DNA of 64,000 nt from Nissolia schottii. Taxonomy: Eukaryota; Streptophyta; Magnoliopsida; Fabales; Fabaceae. Shown piece after piece: positions 36,601-47,740 of the stretch (its first letter is position 1; each line of letters starts with the position of its first letter). Under the pieces are notes generated by a model. It saw only the letters and a program-made list of their open reading frames with translations. It was not told the DNA's origin and did no database searches. The position numbers and the translations under genes are program-made. The DNA lies in the NCBI GenBank assembly GCA_003254905.1, contig QANU01066119.1:226516-290515 (forward strand), in the 5' to 3' direction.

Positions 36601-37984
36601 CACGAGAGCCAAATGACAAGCCCATTTCAGTAGGTCGGATAGACATGCTGAAGATGGAAGCCCGCCACAGGTGGTGTCGAGATGGCATACCTGGAGGTGT
36701 GTGGTTACCACGCCTATGCATTGTCATACGGGGGCAAGCTTAGGTGGGGGTACGATACCAGCCCACTGTCGGGGGGGTCTTTAGGGGCACACGGCAGGTG
36801 GAAGCCCACCGCAGTAAGGTCAGGACAGTGTCAGCCTATACTGAGGGTGTGAGGTTATTCCGTCATACTAGTGTCAACAGAGGACATTATTATGGTGGGA
36901 ATAACACCTATGCTGTTATACTGCTATATTCTGCTGCACTGCTATATTCTGTTATACTGTTAAATGTTGTTACTCTGTTACATTATGCTGGACGTGTTAT
37001 GCTGCTCATTCTGTCATGGTTATGCTGACGATTCTATGATATGTATTCTGCTGAATTCTGTTATGTTTATATTCTGCTGAATTCTGTTATATCTGTATTC
37101 TGCTGAATTCTGCTATGTCTGTATTGGATGATGTGATGTTTATTCTGATGACTTGGTTATGCTGAGTGTATTCTGATCACATGCGGTTATTCTATTCAAT
37201 TTCTGTTATTATGCCGTACCGTCAAGAGCATGCTCGAGACGGTTAAGTATATTTACGAACTGTTAATCAGCACGAGAATGTAGTAAGCAAGAATAGTTCC
37301 CATGTCACATGTTAATGCTGATAAAGCCGTTCAGATAGGCAAGATAATAAATAGTAGGCTGATTAGTATGTATGTTCACTAGAAAACTCTGAGCGGCCTG
37401 AAGTCCGACATAATCTGATGTACGACTCAGGAACTAAGGTTATTTCCACTGAGAACCTACCGTTCTCATTCCCCACTGTTTTATTACTTCAGGTACAGAA
37501 GAGGATGACTCTTATTTTGAGAATGCAGAAGAGCCGCCTGATGAGCCATGAGCGGCTAGGATCTAGATAGAGGATTATGTTTTGCCAAGGGCTTACTGTG
37601 TAGCATTCCAGTAGTCCTTGTCTTTTGATGCTGTGTATTTTGGGATGCTGTGTATTTTGGGATTCTGTATGTGACATGTTGATCTATGTACATATATTAT
37701 GTATACAGTGATGTGACTTTGTATGGTGGACCCGCTGGATGTATATTACATGTTCTATTTATCATAATGTTATCCGCTTTGTTATATTGATTTATTTCCA
37801 ACGCATGGCTCTATGTTCTTATTAATATGGTACAAGCAAAAGTTTAAACGGCTCCTTATTTTATGAACCATGACTATTTTCAAAAGATCACTATGGACTA
37901 AGGTATTCCGACCAGGTAGACAACAACCTAGTGAGCTTTGTTTACTACGTATGGGTAAACAGTTAGCTAGGGTGTTTCACAAGT

Positions 37985-38402
37985 CTGCTATACGGAGGAG
38001 GTCCCCTTGGGAGAATCGTTCTTGGAGCTCGGTCCAAACATCGTAGGCCTTATCAAGCCAAAGGATGCTTTGTGCGATAGATGGTTCTATGGCACGAATC
38101 AGCCATGAGATCACCATGTGATTACACCGCTCCCACTGGCCATACACAGGCGAAGAAGGAGTCGGCATGGTGATGGAACCATCGACAAACTTGATCTTAT
38201 TCTTTGAAAGCAAAGCCATGCGCATGGCACGGGACCAGCTATGGTAATTTCCTCCATGAAGGAGGGAAGTGACGAGAATCAAGGACGGGTTCTCGTTGGG
38301 ATGGAGATAATATGGGGAAGCAGGATCGGAAGCCGGATCCGTGGTGGAACCTGGACCAGAAGCCAGATTCGTGTTGGAACCTGGATCAGAAGCAGTCGCC
38401 AT
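37985..38402 (-). pseudogene. Copia gag N-terminal part, cut off by the solo LTR
   Basis: The minus-strand ATG at 38402 opens a gag with SPYYLHPNENPSLILV and NYHSWSRAMRMALLSKNKIK, the standard plant copia gag entry. It runs to RFSQGDLLRIADL. The frame is then interrupted exactly at the CAAGT duplication and resumes at 34765. The host element's own coding was intact here before the insertion. Confidence 0.9.
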
Positions 38403-38515
38403 AGAGAGAATGAGAATGAACGAGAAAGTGCAAGAAAATGATCAAGAAAATGCAGGAAAGTGATAGAGAATGAAAGGAAACGCAAGAAGGCTTGTAGAGA
38501 GGTGCGGAATTCTTT

Positions 38516-38527
38516 CAACTGATACCA
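38516..38527 (-). other. Primer-binding site of the 30.7-kb copia
   Basis: Minus-strand TGGTATCAGTTG directly follows the 5' LTR edge; it is a tRNA-Met-type primer site. Confidence 0.8.
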
Positions 38528-38713
38528 TAACAGAATGTGCAAAGCATATTGGATTGAAAATGAAAACTTGTATTGCAAGTTAGAGAGCAAGGCTCTTATA
38601 TACACATAGATAGAGACTTGTGGTGCAAGTTACTTTGTAACTAAATTAACTACCCTTCTAATTAACACTACAACTAACTCTTAACAAAGTTAGTTAGAGT
38701 TTTCTCCCTATTA
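38528..38713 (-). repeat. 5' LTR of the 30.7-kb copia
   Basis: 186 bp, one C/A difference from the 3' LTR. It is followed by the ATACT target duplication. Confidence 0.93.
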
Positions 38714-38718
38714 ATACT

Positions 38719-39363
38719 TTTGTTATAATTAATATAAAAATTAATTATTTTTATCAATGTAATAATACATAATTTTTTTTAGTAAGAGTAATGATTGAGT
38801 CTCTTAAGTCATCTTCTTAAACTTTCTGCTACCATTAAATAAGATAAAAAAATGGATGCATTTAATTATGTCTTAAAATTTTAAAAAACATCTACTTTTT
38901 TTCTCACTAATTAAAAAAAAGTTTAGAGAAATGAATTAAAAAGCCTAAACATTATTCTTTTAATATACTTGAAAAAAATATTTTTAGATATCTAAACCAA
39001 ATTTAAAATTATTTTTAGGACTCAAAACATATTCATACTTTTTAAATTTTAATTACAAAATTTTTAAGTCTCAATTTTAATTAAATTACACAATTAACTA
39101 ACCTCTCTCTTCTTTTTCACGTCTCTCTCTATCAGCCGATTGTATACAAATATGGCAAAGAAACTATTCCTCCTCTAAAACTATTGCTCACACCACCGCC
39201 GCATTAAACTTCTATTCCTATTTACCATATATCGAATTTCTCCTCTGAATCTATTTTTCTATAAGGACACATGTCTACGAGTTTTGTTTTAGAGTGAAAT
39301 GAAAAGAATTAAAATCATGATTAAATCCTTTAAAATTCTTCTTTTTCTTATTTTTTTTTGAAC
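38719..39363. other. AT-rich intergenic DNA, no gene seen
   Basis: No coding, RNA or repeat signal is recognised between the copia and the CACTA terminus. Confidence 0.45.
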
Positions 39364-39389
39364 AAATACTACAAGAAAGTAGACTATTA

Positions 39390-40025
39390 TCATCTAAACA
39401 TTACTGTCGGACTAGAGGCCGACGGTCTTACCGTCAAAAAATAAAAATATCTCCGACGGTAACTGGTTTGCTTGTAAAGAACTGAGAAAGAGGCATCAGG
39501 TTAGCGTCGGACAGACGAGTCGACGATAACAGTAACGGTAAATCTTCGTGAGAAAGGGCACGAAAAACTTACCGTCGGTCTTTGCCGACGGTAAAAATGT
39601 GAGATTTTGTTTTAAAAAAACATACCATCGGACATGGCCAACGGTAAATTCCCATCAATTGTAAACTGTCACGCCTTCACCACAAGCTAAACAATCACAC
39701 ACTACCGTCAGTTTTAACCGACGGTAATCTCCTCAGAATATGTACCAGTACCACTGTGCAATAAATGTGGGTGTTTACTGTTGGCTATGTCCGACGGTAA
39801 CCACCTTAGAGCACGTCTTCCCACTTTCGTGCCTCTAAGTAATAATTGCATGTGTTACCGTCGGGCATGTCCAATGGTAATTAACTAGAAAGACCTAACG
39901 TTTAACTGTTACCGTCGGCCATATCGACGGTAACCACCTCAGAATAATAACCAGCATGTCTTTCCCAACGTTCAAACCACCAGCAATAAATATCCAGTTA
40001 CCATCGGACTTATCCGACGGTAACT
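39390..40025 (+). repeat. CACTA subterminal array A
   Basis: Many direct and inverted copies of a core TTACCGTCGG / CCGACGGTAA, often as back-to-back pairs 8-12 bp apart. In CACTA elements such arrays bind the transposon's own DNA-binding protein. The first 60 bp match the inverted terminus at 58402. Confidence 0.85.
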
Positions 40026-40647
40026 TGAAAAGTTGTTGCTTTAAAAGCTCCTCCCCCCGCAGCAGCCCTACTCTTCAAAACCCTAAACTCTCTCAAACTC
40101 TCCCAAACTCTTTCACACTCACCGCACCACTATCTCGCCGCCGCCACCGCCACCAGCATTCGAGGTAAGTCCGCCTTCGACCGCCACTCTGTATATATAT
40201 TTTATTTTTTTATATTGTTATTATATGTATTATTATTATTGATTAATTATATGTTATTGTATAATTGTTAGTATAATTATATGTTTGTATATTAGTATTA
40301 TGTTTAGGGTATATTATGTTAGTATAATTATATGTTAGTATATTATGTTTAGTATATTATATTTATTATGTCAGTATGTTATGTTAGTAATATATATTAT
40401 GTTATGTTAGTATATAATCATAATGTATGTTATGTTAGTCATATATATTATGTTAGTAATATTGATTAATTATATGTTGGTATGTTAGTATATTAGTACA
40501 ATATTAGTATATGTTAATATAATTGTTAGTATTATTGTTATTATATGTTAAGTATTAGTATTAGTATTATATGTTAAAATATTATGATAGTTTAATCGAA
40601 GTTAATTGTGCTAACTTAAATTTTTTAATTTTGTATAGTTACTACTA

Positions 40648-41619
40648 ATGGGCAGTGAGAAAGGAAAGAAGCAGGTGCCCGACTACTTCCTAGTACGACG
40701 CGGTAGTCTGGGGAAGGAACGTAGGACGCCCTCCTCTGGATCACCGACTGGGGAGGCTTTTATGCCCACCCCTAGGCTAGGGCAATAGCCGATGGACATT
40801 GACGACCATTGGCTGTTGCCCGGTGATGCTCCGCCACTGACTTTCATGCCTCCGGCGGCAACAGATTAGGCGAGTTTCGGGAGTTATGCCGAGTAGGCTC
40901 CCCAAGCTTCCCCTATTGAGAGCCAGCAGCCGGAGACTCTGGCGACTGCTGGCCCCGCATACTGAGGGATCCTTGACCGATGATTGGGTCCCTCTGCGAG
41001 TTGATCCCAGCTTCAACGAGTATGTAAATATTTTAATTTATTTGTTAATTAATTAACTTTTAAATTTTTATATTATTATTTATTATCAATTATTTAACAA
41101 GTTTGGATTATATATGTATAGATTTGATCCTCACGCCGTTGGAAAGCGAATTGTGACGGAGATGCTGAAGAAATGCTACGGTCAGTCCATCTTCAAGTGG
41201 CAAGATCTCCGACTTGAGGAGAAGGACCGCATGTACGTCTTCAAGGTGAGTAATTAATAATAAGTTGTTATTTTAAATATTGAAGTAATTACATAAATTG
41301 TGTTATTTAATAATTTAGTTATTAAATTATTATTATTTTTTAGGATCATTTTATTATCGATCCTAATGAGGACGAAGCCATGAAGAAGACTTTCAACTAC
41401 AGAGCTGGGCGACGCTTGCAGCAGCTATATCGGGACATCAAATCAGGGAAGACCCCGAACCCCGATTGGATGGCTCCCGACCAGCTAGCGGCATTAAAGC
41501 TATACTGGGATGACCAGGAATACAATGCCAGGTCAGCAGCGTTGAAGCGTGCGTGGACACAAGGTCAAGGCAGCAACGTGTACGCTAGAGGCTCGACTAG
41601 CTTGCCTGACACGCGATAG
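40648..41619 (+). pseudogene. CACTA ORF1 (plant En/Spm transposase-24-like), 5' part
   Basis: A GC-rich leader ending in a GTAAGT donor at 40165 precedes the ATG at 40648 (MGSEKGKKQVPDYFLVRRG). The first coding exon has in-frame stops, several reading TAG where CAG is likely. Later exons at 41122-41245 and 41344-41619 encode EMLKKCYGQSIFKWQDLRLE, then FNYRAGRRLQQLYRDIKSGK and PDWMAPDQLAALKLYWDDQE. This resembles the plant En/Spm transposase-related domain (PF03004-like). The gene resumes after the nested LTRs at 46652. It is non-functional. Confidence 0.65.
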
Positions 41620-42818
41620 AGAATTGTAATAATTTTATAATAAATTATAAGTTAATTTATTAGTTAATAATTAGTTAATTAATTAGTTGATGTTTAATTA
41701 TTTTAATTCAATTTTCAAATAAATATGAAGGAAAAAAATTCTTGGAAGGCCGCTGACTGATGCGGGATTGTTCAGCGAGAACCACACTCTAAAAAGCAAC
41801 AGGTCGAGGTGGGTCGATGCGCACTTGTTGAAAGCTAAATGTTAGACTTTCTCCAATCTTGCATAGTCTGGTTTCCCACAATTGTGCCAATTTTATTAAA
41901 AGCCAAATTGCATGTTTTCATTTGACATAGTTCCAGTTTCCTGGCAACTTCTGCCAAATTTCGTTGAAAGCTCATTTGCGCTTCTGTTGTACAAAATAAA
42001 TATATATCCTCCTTTATGGCTTTCAGATTCACGAGGAATCCAATTGCAGTATAGTCAAATCCACAGAGAGTTACAAAAATACCGTTCTTGAGTTTAGTTA
42101 ATTAAACAATGAAGTGAAGGATTGGTAAAGTTGTTTGATAGTTTAAATATATAAATAAACAACATAAAAGTAAATAGGCAACAAATCAGAGGTAGATCCG
42201 GAAGCTTGTTGGGAATTGAATCATATCATAGTTCCATGCATCCATTAACTTAATACACAGAATTATCATTTAATTGATTGCCGGCCACCAGTTCTTAACT
42301 TATTCATCGCTTTCGCGCATGAAAAGATCACAGGTTTCCTTTGTTAAACTGTCGCTCTCGCACACGAGCTTAACAAAGTATGCCAGCGTTATTCCAGATG
42401 TTAAAACGGCTAATCCTTTATTCCAGTTATAGCAACAAGAATTAGTTGAAATGATTTAGTTCCGACTCTAATGATTGTAACTCTCGTTCACAACTTTCAA
42501 GTCTAGAATCTAGTTTAGCATGGCAAGATTGATCTTAACTTGGTTACAACTTAATTAGTATAACTTTCGTTCATACAAATAAGTCTCAAGTCAAGAATCA
42601 AAACTCTAAACAAAAACTAGCATTAAGTTCAAAATCATTCAAGCTAATCATAGAAACAGATAGATTCATATGCAAAAAGTTACATGGATACAATCATACT
42701 ACAATACTCATCAAAATCCCAACAACAAGAGGATTAAAAATCCATCTTACAAGAGAATCTTAGAGGCAAGGTTTGGACGCTTACCATGACACGTTCTCAC
42801 GCTATCATGATAGTGGCT

Positions 42819-45800
42819 TGAAACACCCTAGCTAACTGTTTACCCGTACGTAGTAAACAAAGCCCACTAGGTTGTTGTCTACTTGGTTGGCATACCTTAG
42901 TCCATAGTTATCTTTTGAAAATAGTCATTGTTCATAAAATACGGACCCGTTTTAAAGTTTTGCTTGTATCACATTAATAATAAAATAGAGCCATGCGTTG
43001 GAAATAAACCAATATAACAAAGCGGATAACATAAGGATAAATAGAACATGTAATATACATCCAGTGGGTCCACCATACAAAGTCATAGAGTGTAAGATGT
43101 ACATAAATATACATAGATCAAAACATTAAATACATAATCTAGCATCTACAGCATCAAAACACAAGGACTACTGGAATGCTACTCAGTAAGCCCTTGGCAA
43201 AACATAACCATCCATCTATCTCCTAGCCGCTCATGGCTCATCTGGCGGCTCTTCTGCATCCTCAAAATATGATTCATCCTCTTCTGTACCTGAAGTCATA
43301 AAACAGTGGGGAATGAGAACGGTAGGTTCTCAGTGGAAATAACCTTAGTTCCTGAGTCGTACATCAGGTTATGTCGGACTTCAGGCCGCTCAGAGATCTC
43401 TAGTGACCATACATACTAATCAGCCTACTTTTTATTATCTGGCCTATCTGAACGGCTTTATCAGCATTAACATGTGACATGGGAACTACTCTTGCTTACT
43501 ACATTCTTGTGCTGATTAACATTTCGTATAAACCGTCTTGAGCATGCTCTTTGACGGTACGGCATAATAGCAGATTATACATTTCAATCAAATTGAATAA
43601 CAGCATATAAGCAGAGTGCATTCAACATAACAGAATTACCAGAATGTGCATCACATAATCATCTAATACAGACATAATAGAATTCAGCAGAATACAGACA
43701 TAACAGAATTCAGCAGAATACATGTAGCAGAATCATCAGCATAAACATGATAGAATTCTCAGCGTAATATGTTTAACAGAATGGAACAGAATAACAGAAT
43801 TTAGCAGCATGACAGAATACAGCAGCATAACAGAATACAACAGCGTAACAGAATAGATGTTATTCCCACCATAGTAATGTCCTCTATTGACACTAGTATG
43901 ACAGAATAACCTCACACCCTCAGTATAGGCCGACACTGTCTGGACCTTACTGCAGTGGGCTTCCACCTGCCGTGTGCCCCTAGGGACCCCTCGACAGTGG
44001 GCTGGTATTGTACCCCTACCTAAGCTTGCCCCCGTACGACAATGCATAGGCTTGGTAACCGCACACCTCCAGGTATCCCATCTCGACACCACCTGTGGCG
44101 GGCTTCCATCTTCAGTATGTCTATCCGACCTACTGAAATGGGCTTGTTATCTGGCTCTCGTGATCACGGCCTCAGCAGCATGTGGCATATAGCCAATTTC
44201 AGTATTGGGGCATTTAGCCCTTTTAGTGTGTGGCCTATAGCCATGCTTCAGCAGTATGGGGCATTGGCCCTAGTTCAGCAGTTCAGCAGTGATTCAGCCT
44301 TTTTGTACCTGCAGCATGGCATACTTGTTTCCTATGGTTCATTTCAGCATCTTTATTTATCTCAGAGTTAAGTATCATGTCTTTAACTAGGTGCCTCACA
44401 ATGCATGGCATATCATCGGTTTCATCATAAATTATCAATAACATGCATATTCAATCTTGGTTCATGACATACAGCCTATACATACATACAATTCAAACAT
44501 CAATCATCATACAGCATCAAATACCATACTATGAGCCTCAAGAGGGTACCATCAGCTTTCCTTAGTCTCAAGCCGCTCAGGAAAAACTGAGGTTCGCTCA
44601 GCGGTTTGGACCTTGGCGCTTAGCGATAAAGGTTGCATCGCTCAACGGTACCAACCTTATCGCTCAGCGACTGAAACTTTCCCGAATTTTCTTCCACCGC
44701 CTTACTTTAAAAATATCTTTTTAACTTTCCACGTACGCTTGGTCTCGCTCAGCGGTGCCTGAGACGCCGCTCAGCGACCCCTGTGCGAGACAAGCAAAAC
44801 CGATTTGCTCATCTCCTCATTTTCTTCCCTTCTCTTCCATAGCACCTTACATGAGTCTCACACATAATTCAAGCATAATAATCACATCTAATCCAGGTCA
44901 CAAGACCCTTCAGAATTGTCTTCCTAAGTCCTAACATCATTTCTAACAATTATGTCCATAAACTCACAATTCACATACATACACATACAAACACAAAACA
45001 CTTAGCCACCATCAAAGAGGTGAGGAACTAGGATTACCCACTTCCTCAAGAGCTTGTTAATGCTAGGAAAAGATGAATTCAAGCCTTGCTTGCTTGCTTG
45101 AGGATTCCTTGACCTAAAATGAAAACTTGACATAATTAGGGCAAATATGGCCATAGAAGCTTGGTTCTTCACCAAGGGATGAAACTTACCAACTATGCTT
45201 GCTTTGCCTTCCTTGGGGACTTGAGAATGAATTATGATGATGAGATTGAAGCTTGATGGCTTGCTTGAACTCTTCTTTGTCAAGGAAAATGAAAACCTAG
45301 ATTATGGAAGATTAGGGTTTTGGATCTTGTTTCTCTTGCTTCCACTTGAAGAGAAACTCTTAATCTTGTGACTAGCTTGTCTTCTTGAAGGATTTAAGAG
45401 TAATTGATGATGATGAGAACAAAGGATGATGATTGAATCTTGATGAAGATATGGAGGATTTTGGAGAACTTAGGTTTTGGGAGATTTTGGAGGAAATGTA
45501 AACTTTAGAGAATTTAGCATGTATGTTTCGGTTTTGGGGGAGGGTTGGCCGTAGCTTTCTCTTAATCCATGGGCCATAATTAGTTTCCAATTTTGCCCTT
45601 AGTGCTCTTATGTCATATTAATTCATTAGTTATTTATGTCCGGACGTCCTAAAAATATTCCGGGCATACCGTTGTGACCTATTAATTATCCTGGTTAATA
45701 TTTAAATCTTTCTTGAAATATTTTCACATTATTTTCATATTAGTGTATTTTACAGACTCCTTTGAGTCACACTTAAGTTCTAAAAATAGCATAATACTAA

Positions 45801-45975
45801 CCCAAACGTCACCAAACGTACCGAGATCGCATAATTATTATTTTTAACTAATACGATAGAGATTAAATAAATTCTTTGAATTTTATTTCATTTTTATCTC
45901 ATCCTTTCCTTATTAACATGTTCTTAATTATTTATTAAGCGGAATTTTAGCGAAGGAAAAACTTGGGTTGTTACA
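42819..45975 (-). mobile_element. Solo LTR (family Y, copy 2), 3157 bp, in LTR X
   Basis: It is an inverted homologue of 34766-37979 along its full length, from TGAAACACCCTAGC to GGGTTGTTACA. Flanking 5-mers are TGGCT (42814-42818) and CGGCT (45976-45980), one transition apart, so it is older than copy 1. It has no internal gene. It contains CGCTCAGCG at 44595, 44661, 44746 and 44768. Confidence 0.82.
44595..44776. repeat. CGCTCAGCG palindrome cluster, LTR Y copy 2
   Basis: Four exact copies and two one-mismatch copies (44617, 44639) of the 9-mer seen in copy 1, in inverted orientation as expected. The string CGCTCAGCGGTTTGG at 44595 recurs exactly in LTR X at 46155. Confidence 0.8.
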
Positions 45976-46154
45976 CGGCTTCGCCGAGCTTCTTCGATCT
46001 CCTGGCTCTTTCACCGGCCTCCTCTTTGTTGCTAAACTAACCTAAGCTTTAAAATACAAGAGAATGAAGTGTTTTGTGGGGGAGTAGGAAGTATGAGGGA
46101 TTATCTTCAAGTGTGGCACGACCTCCTCTATTATAGGCAAAATCTGATGGCCAT

Positions 46155-46430
46155 CGCTCAGCGGTTTGGGCACCATTGCAGAGCGATTTTTGTCTTTATC
46201 GCTGAGGGGAATAAGTTTATCGTTGAGCGGCTTATCTCTTCACGCGGTTTATAAATGCTCCGGCAGCTTTTGCAGGGGCGGTGCCGCAATCCAGGTTGGC
46301 GCCAGCTGGCGCAATAAATGCGCCGACTGCAAGTGGATCCGGTAGTACGATCACTCAGCAGTCCAGGTACTACCTCTTAGCGGTCCTTTGTCCTCTTGTG
46401 CGCTGAGCGATTCTTGTTTACCGCTGAGCG
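46155..46430. repeat. CGCTGAGCG palindrome cluster, LTR X
   Basis: Exact copies at 46155 (as CGCTCAGCG), 46401 and 46422, with decayed copies at 46200 and 46221. The flanking sequence otherwise differs from LTR Y. Confidence 0.75.
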
Positions 46431-46651
46431 GTCCTTCGCTGATTTCATATTTTAGCTTCTTTTCTGCTTTTGCCCTTTTGCTCCATTCTTTAGGGATTAT
46501 TCTTCAATAAATTATGCTTGTATCGATCTTTCAAAATATATTTAAAATGCTACAAAAGATGGGGAATTCATTAGATAATTCATTAAAACACAAGCGAATA
46601 AGTGCCTTTTTAATAGTCAGAAAGTTTATAAATTGGACACTTAACAGCGCT

Positions 46652-47292
46652 CGGAGGCAACCGCAGTAAGTATTTTTAATTTGTTCAATTTTGAATTTTC
46701 TCTCATATTGTTTTTAATTTAATTGTAATATCATTATTTTTTATCAATTATTTAGGTAGGCTGCATTTGAACAAGCTTTTCTGGAGGCTTAAACTCAGCA
46801 GACGCGGAGTGCACCTCTTGGCAGTGCGCCCCCTCTCGTGGACGAAACAGAGATATGGAACTGCGTGTCCGGTGGCCGAAATAGTAATCGAGTTTTCGGC
46901 TGAGGCACACACCTAACCGTTAACGTCGGGGAGGGGGGGCGACGATAGATTTGCTCTGGGTCTACTGGGGGTACACCAGCAGAGTCTGACGAGTTGCGGG
47001 AGAGAGTGTTCAAGATGAAACAGGAGCTGCATTAGCAGGTGTTGAGATGGGAGGAGGAAAAACAGAGGCAAAAGGAAGAAAAGCAAAGCTAAAAGGCGGA
47101 AAAGAAGAAACTAAAGGAGAAGATAAGGAAGCAAAAAGAACAGCTAAACCAAGTTCTCTAGGGGTTTATGCCGTCATCGGTGGGTCTGCGCTAGGAGGGA
47201 GCAGCACACGGAATCCCCCGCTAGAGCTTCCTGCATCTTCCTCCTCTCTTCGTCCTTCGAGAGCGATGATGAAGACACAGCCGCTGATTTAG
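46652..47292 (+). pseudogene. CACTA ORF1, 3' part with coiled coil
   Basis: It continues the exon interrupted at 41825. After a GTAAGT-like donor near 46667 and an acceptor at 46755 comes a decayed segment (DETEIWNCVSGGRNSNRVFG) of the kind that closes plant En/Spm ORF1 proteins. A Glu/Lys/Gln-rich stretch with coiled-coil character follows (near 47040-47150). In-frame TAG/TAA codons interrupt it. Confidence 0.55.
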
Positions 47293-47740
47293 AAGAATGA
47301 TTTTTTAGTTTGTAGTTTTTTTAATTTAAACTGTTTAATTAATGTAGTTTTAGAAATGTTTTAGTTTGTACATATATGTTATATTCAATTAGAAGCTTTT
47401 TAATTTTTTTAGTTTGTTAGTTTATTCAATTAATAGTATATATATATATATATATATATGTTATATCTAAAATGTATTTATACATAAAATAAATTAAATT
47501 GCTTGCGTTAAAAAATAAATTAATTTTTTAAAAGCAAAATTTCTAATTGCAAATAAATAATAATTAATGCTATATGTTAAATAATTAATTAATAGCAAAT
47601 TATATGTTGAATAAAAATATGACCAAAAAATAACAAAAAAATAAGAAAAGTTAATATAATAATTAACAATAATAAACACACATAATTAAAATAATAATTA
47701 ATACATAATGAACAATAAAGCATTCCGGCTAGGGTTTAAG
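47293..47740. other. AT-rich spacer of CACTA 1
   Basis: Very AT-rich, with a (TA)n run near 47442-47458. It separates ORF1 from the internal motif array; no gene. Confidence 0.6.

Larger units (their letters stand above)
34766..37979 (+). mobile_element. Solo LTR (family Y, copy 1), 3214 bp, in copia gag
   Basis: It begins TGTAACAACCCGAC and ends AGGGTGTTTCA (TG...CA). It is flanked by a perfect 5-bp duplication, CAAGT, at 34761-34765 and 37980-37984. There is no internal gene, primer site or second LTR, which fits a solo LTR left by LTR-LTR recombination. The length and the TGTAACA start resemble LTRs of chromovirus-type Ty3/gypsy elements, but this is inference. Inside are clustered CGCTGAGCG motifs (35960-36161), tandem CTGCTGAA/GGGCCAATGCCC units (36425-36600) and TATTCTGCTGAATTCTG repeats (37045-37120). 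A second copy lies inverted at 42819-45975. Confidence 0.85.
30726..38713 (-). mobile_element. Very young Ty1/copia retrotransposon split by a solo LTR
   Basis: Two 186-bp LTRs (30726-30911, 38528-38713) differ at one base. The perfect 5-bp target duplication ATACT lies at 30721-30725 and 38714-38718. On the minus strand the order is LTR, primer site, gag, protease, integrase, reverse transcriptase, RNase H, polypurine tract, LTR. Without the 3.2-kb insertion at 34766-37979 the element is about 4.77 kb, normal for a plant copia. LTR termini are TA...TA. Confidence 0.95.
41826..46646 (-). mobile_element. Solo LTR (family X), about 1659 bp, itself interrupted
   Basis: On the minus strand it starts TGTTAAGTGTCC and ends GCTTTCAACA (TG...CA with TGTT/AACA symmetry). 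The flanking 5-mers GCACT (41821-41825) and GCGCT (46647-46651) differ by one transition, consistent with an aged target duplication. It is split by solo LTR Y copy 2. No coding capacity, primer site or second LTR is seen. It carries three exact CGCTGAGCG/CGCTCAGCG motifs (46155, 46401, 46422) plus decayed ones. The family is unassigned. Confidence 0.6.

Noticed and set aside
36744-37028. 94-aa frame in LTR Y copy 1 with an inverted counterpart at 43736-44092
   Set aside because: Conserved only because the two LTRs are homologous; the C-terminal half is the translated CTG/TAT repeat.
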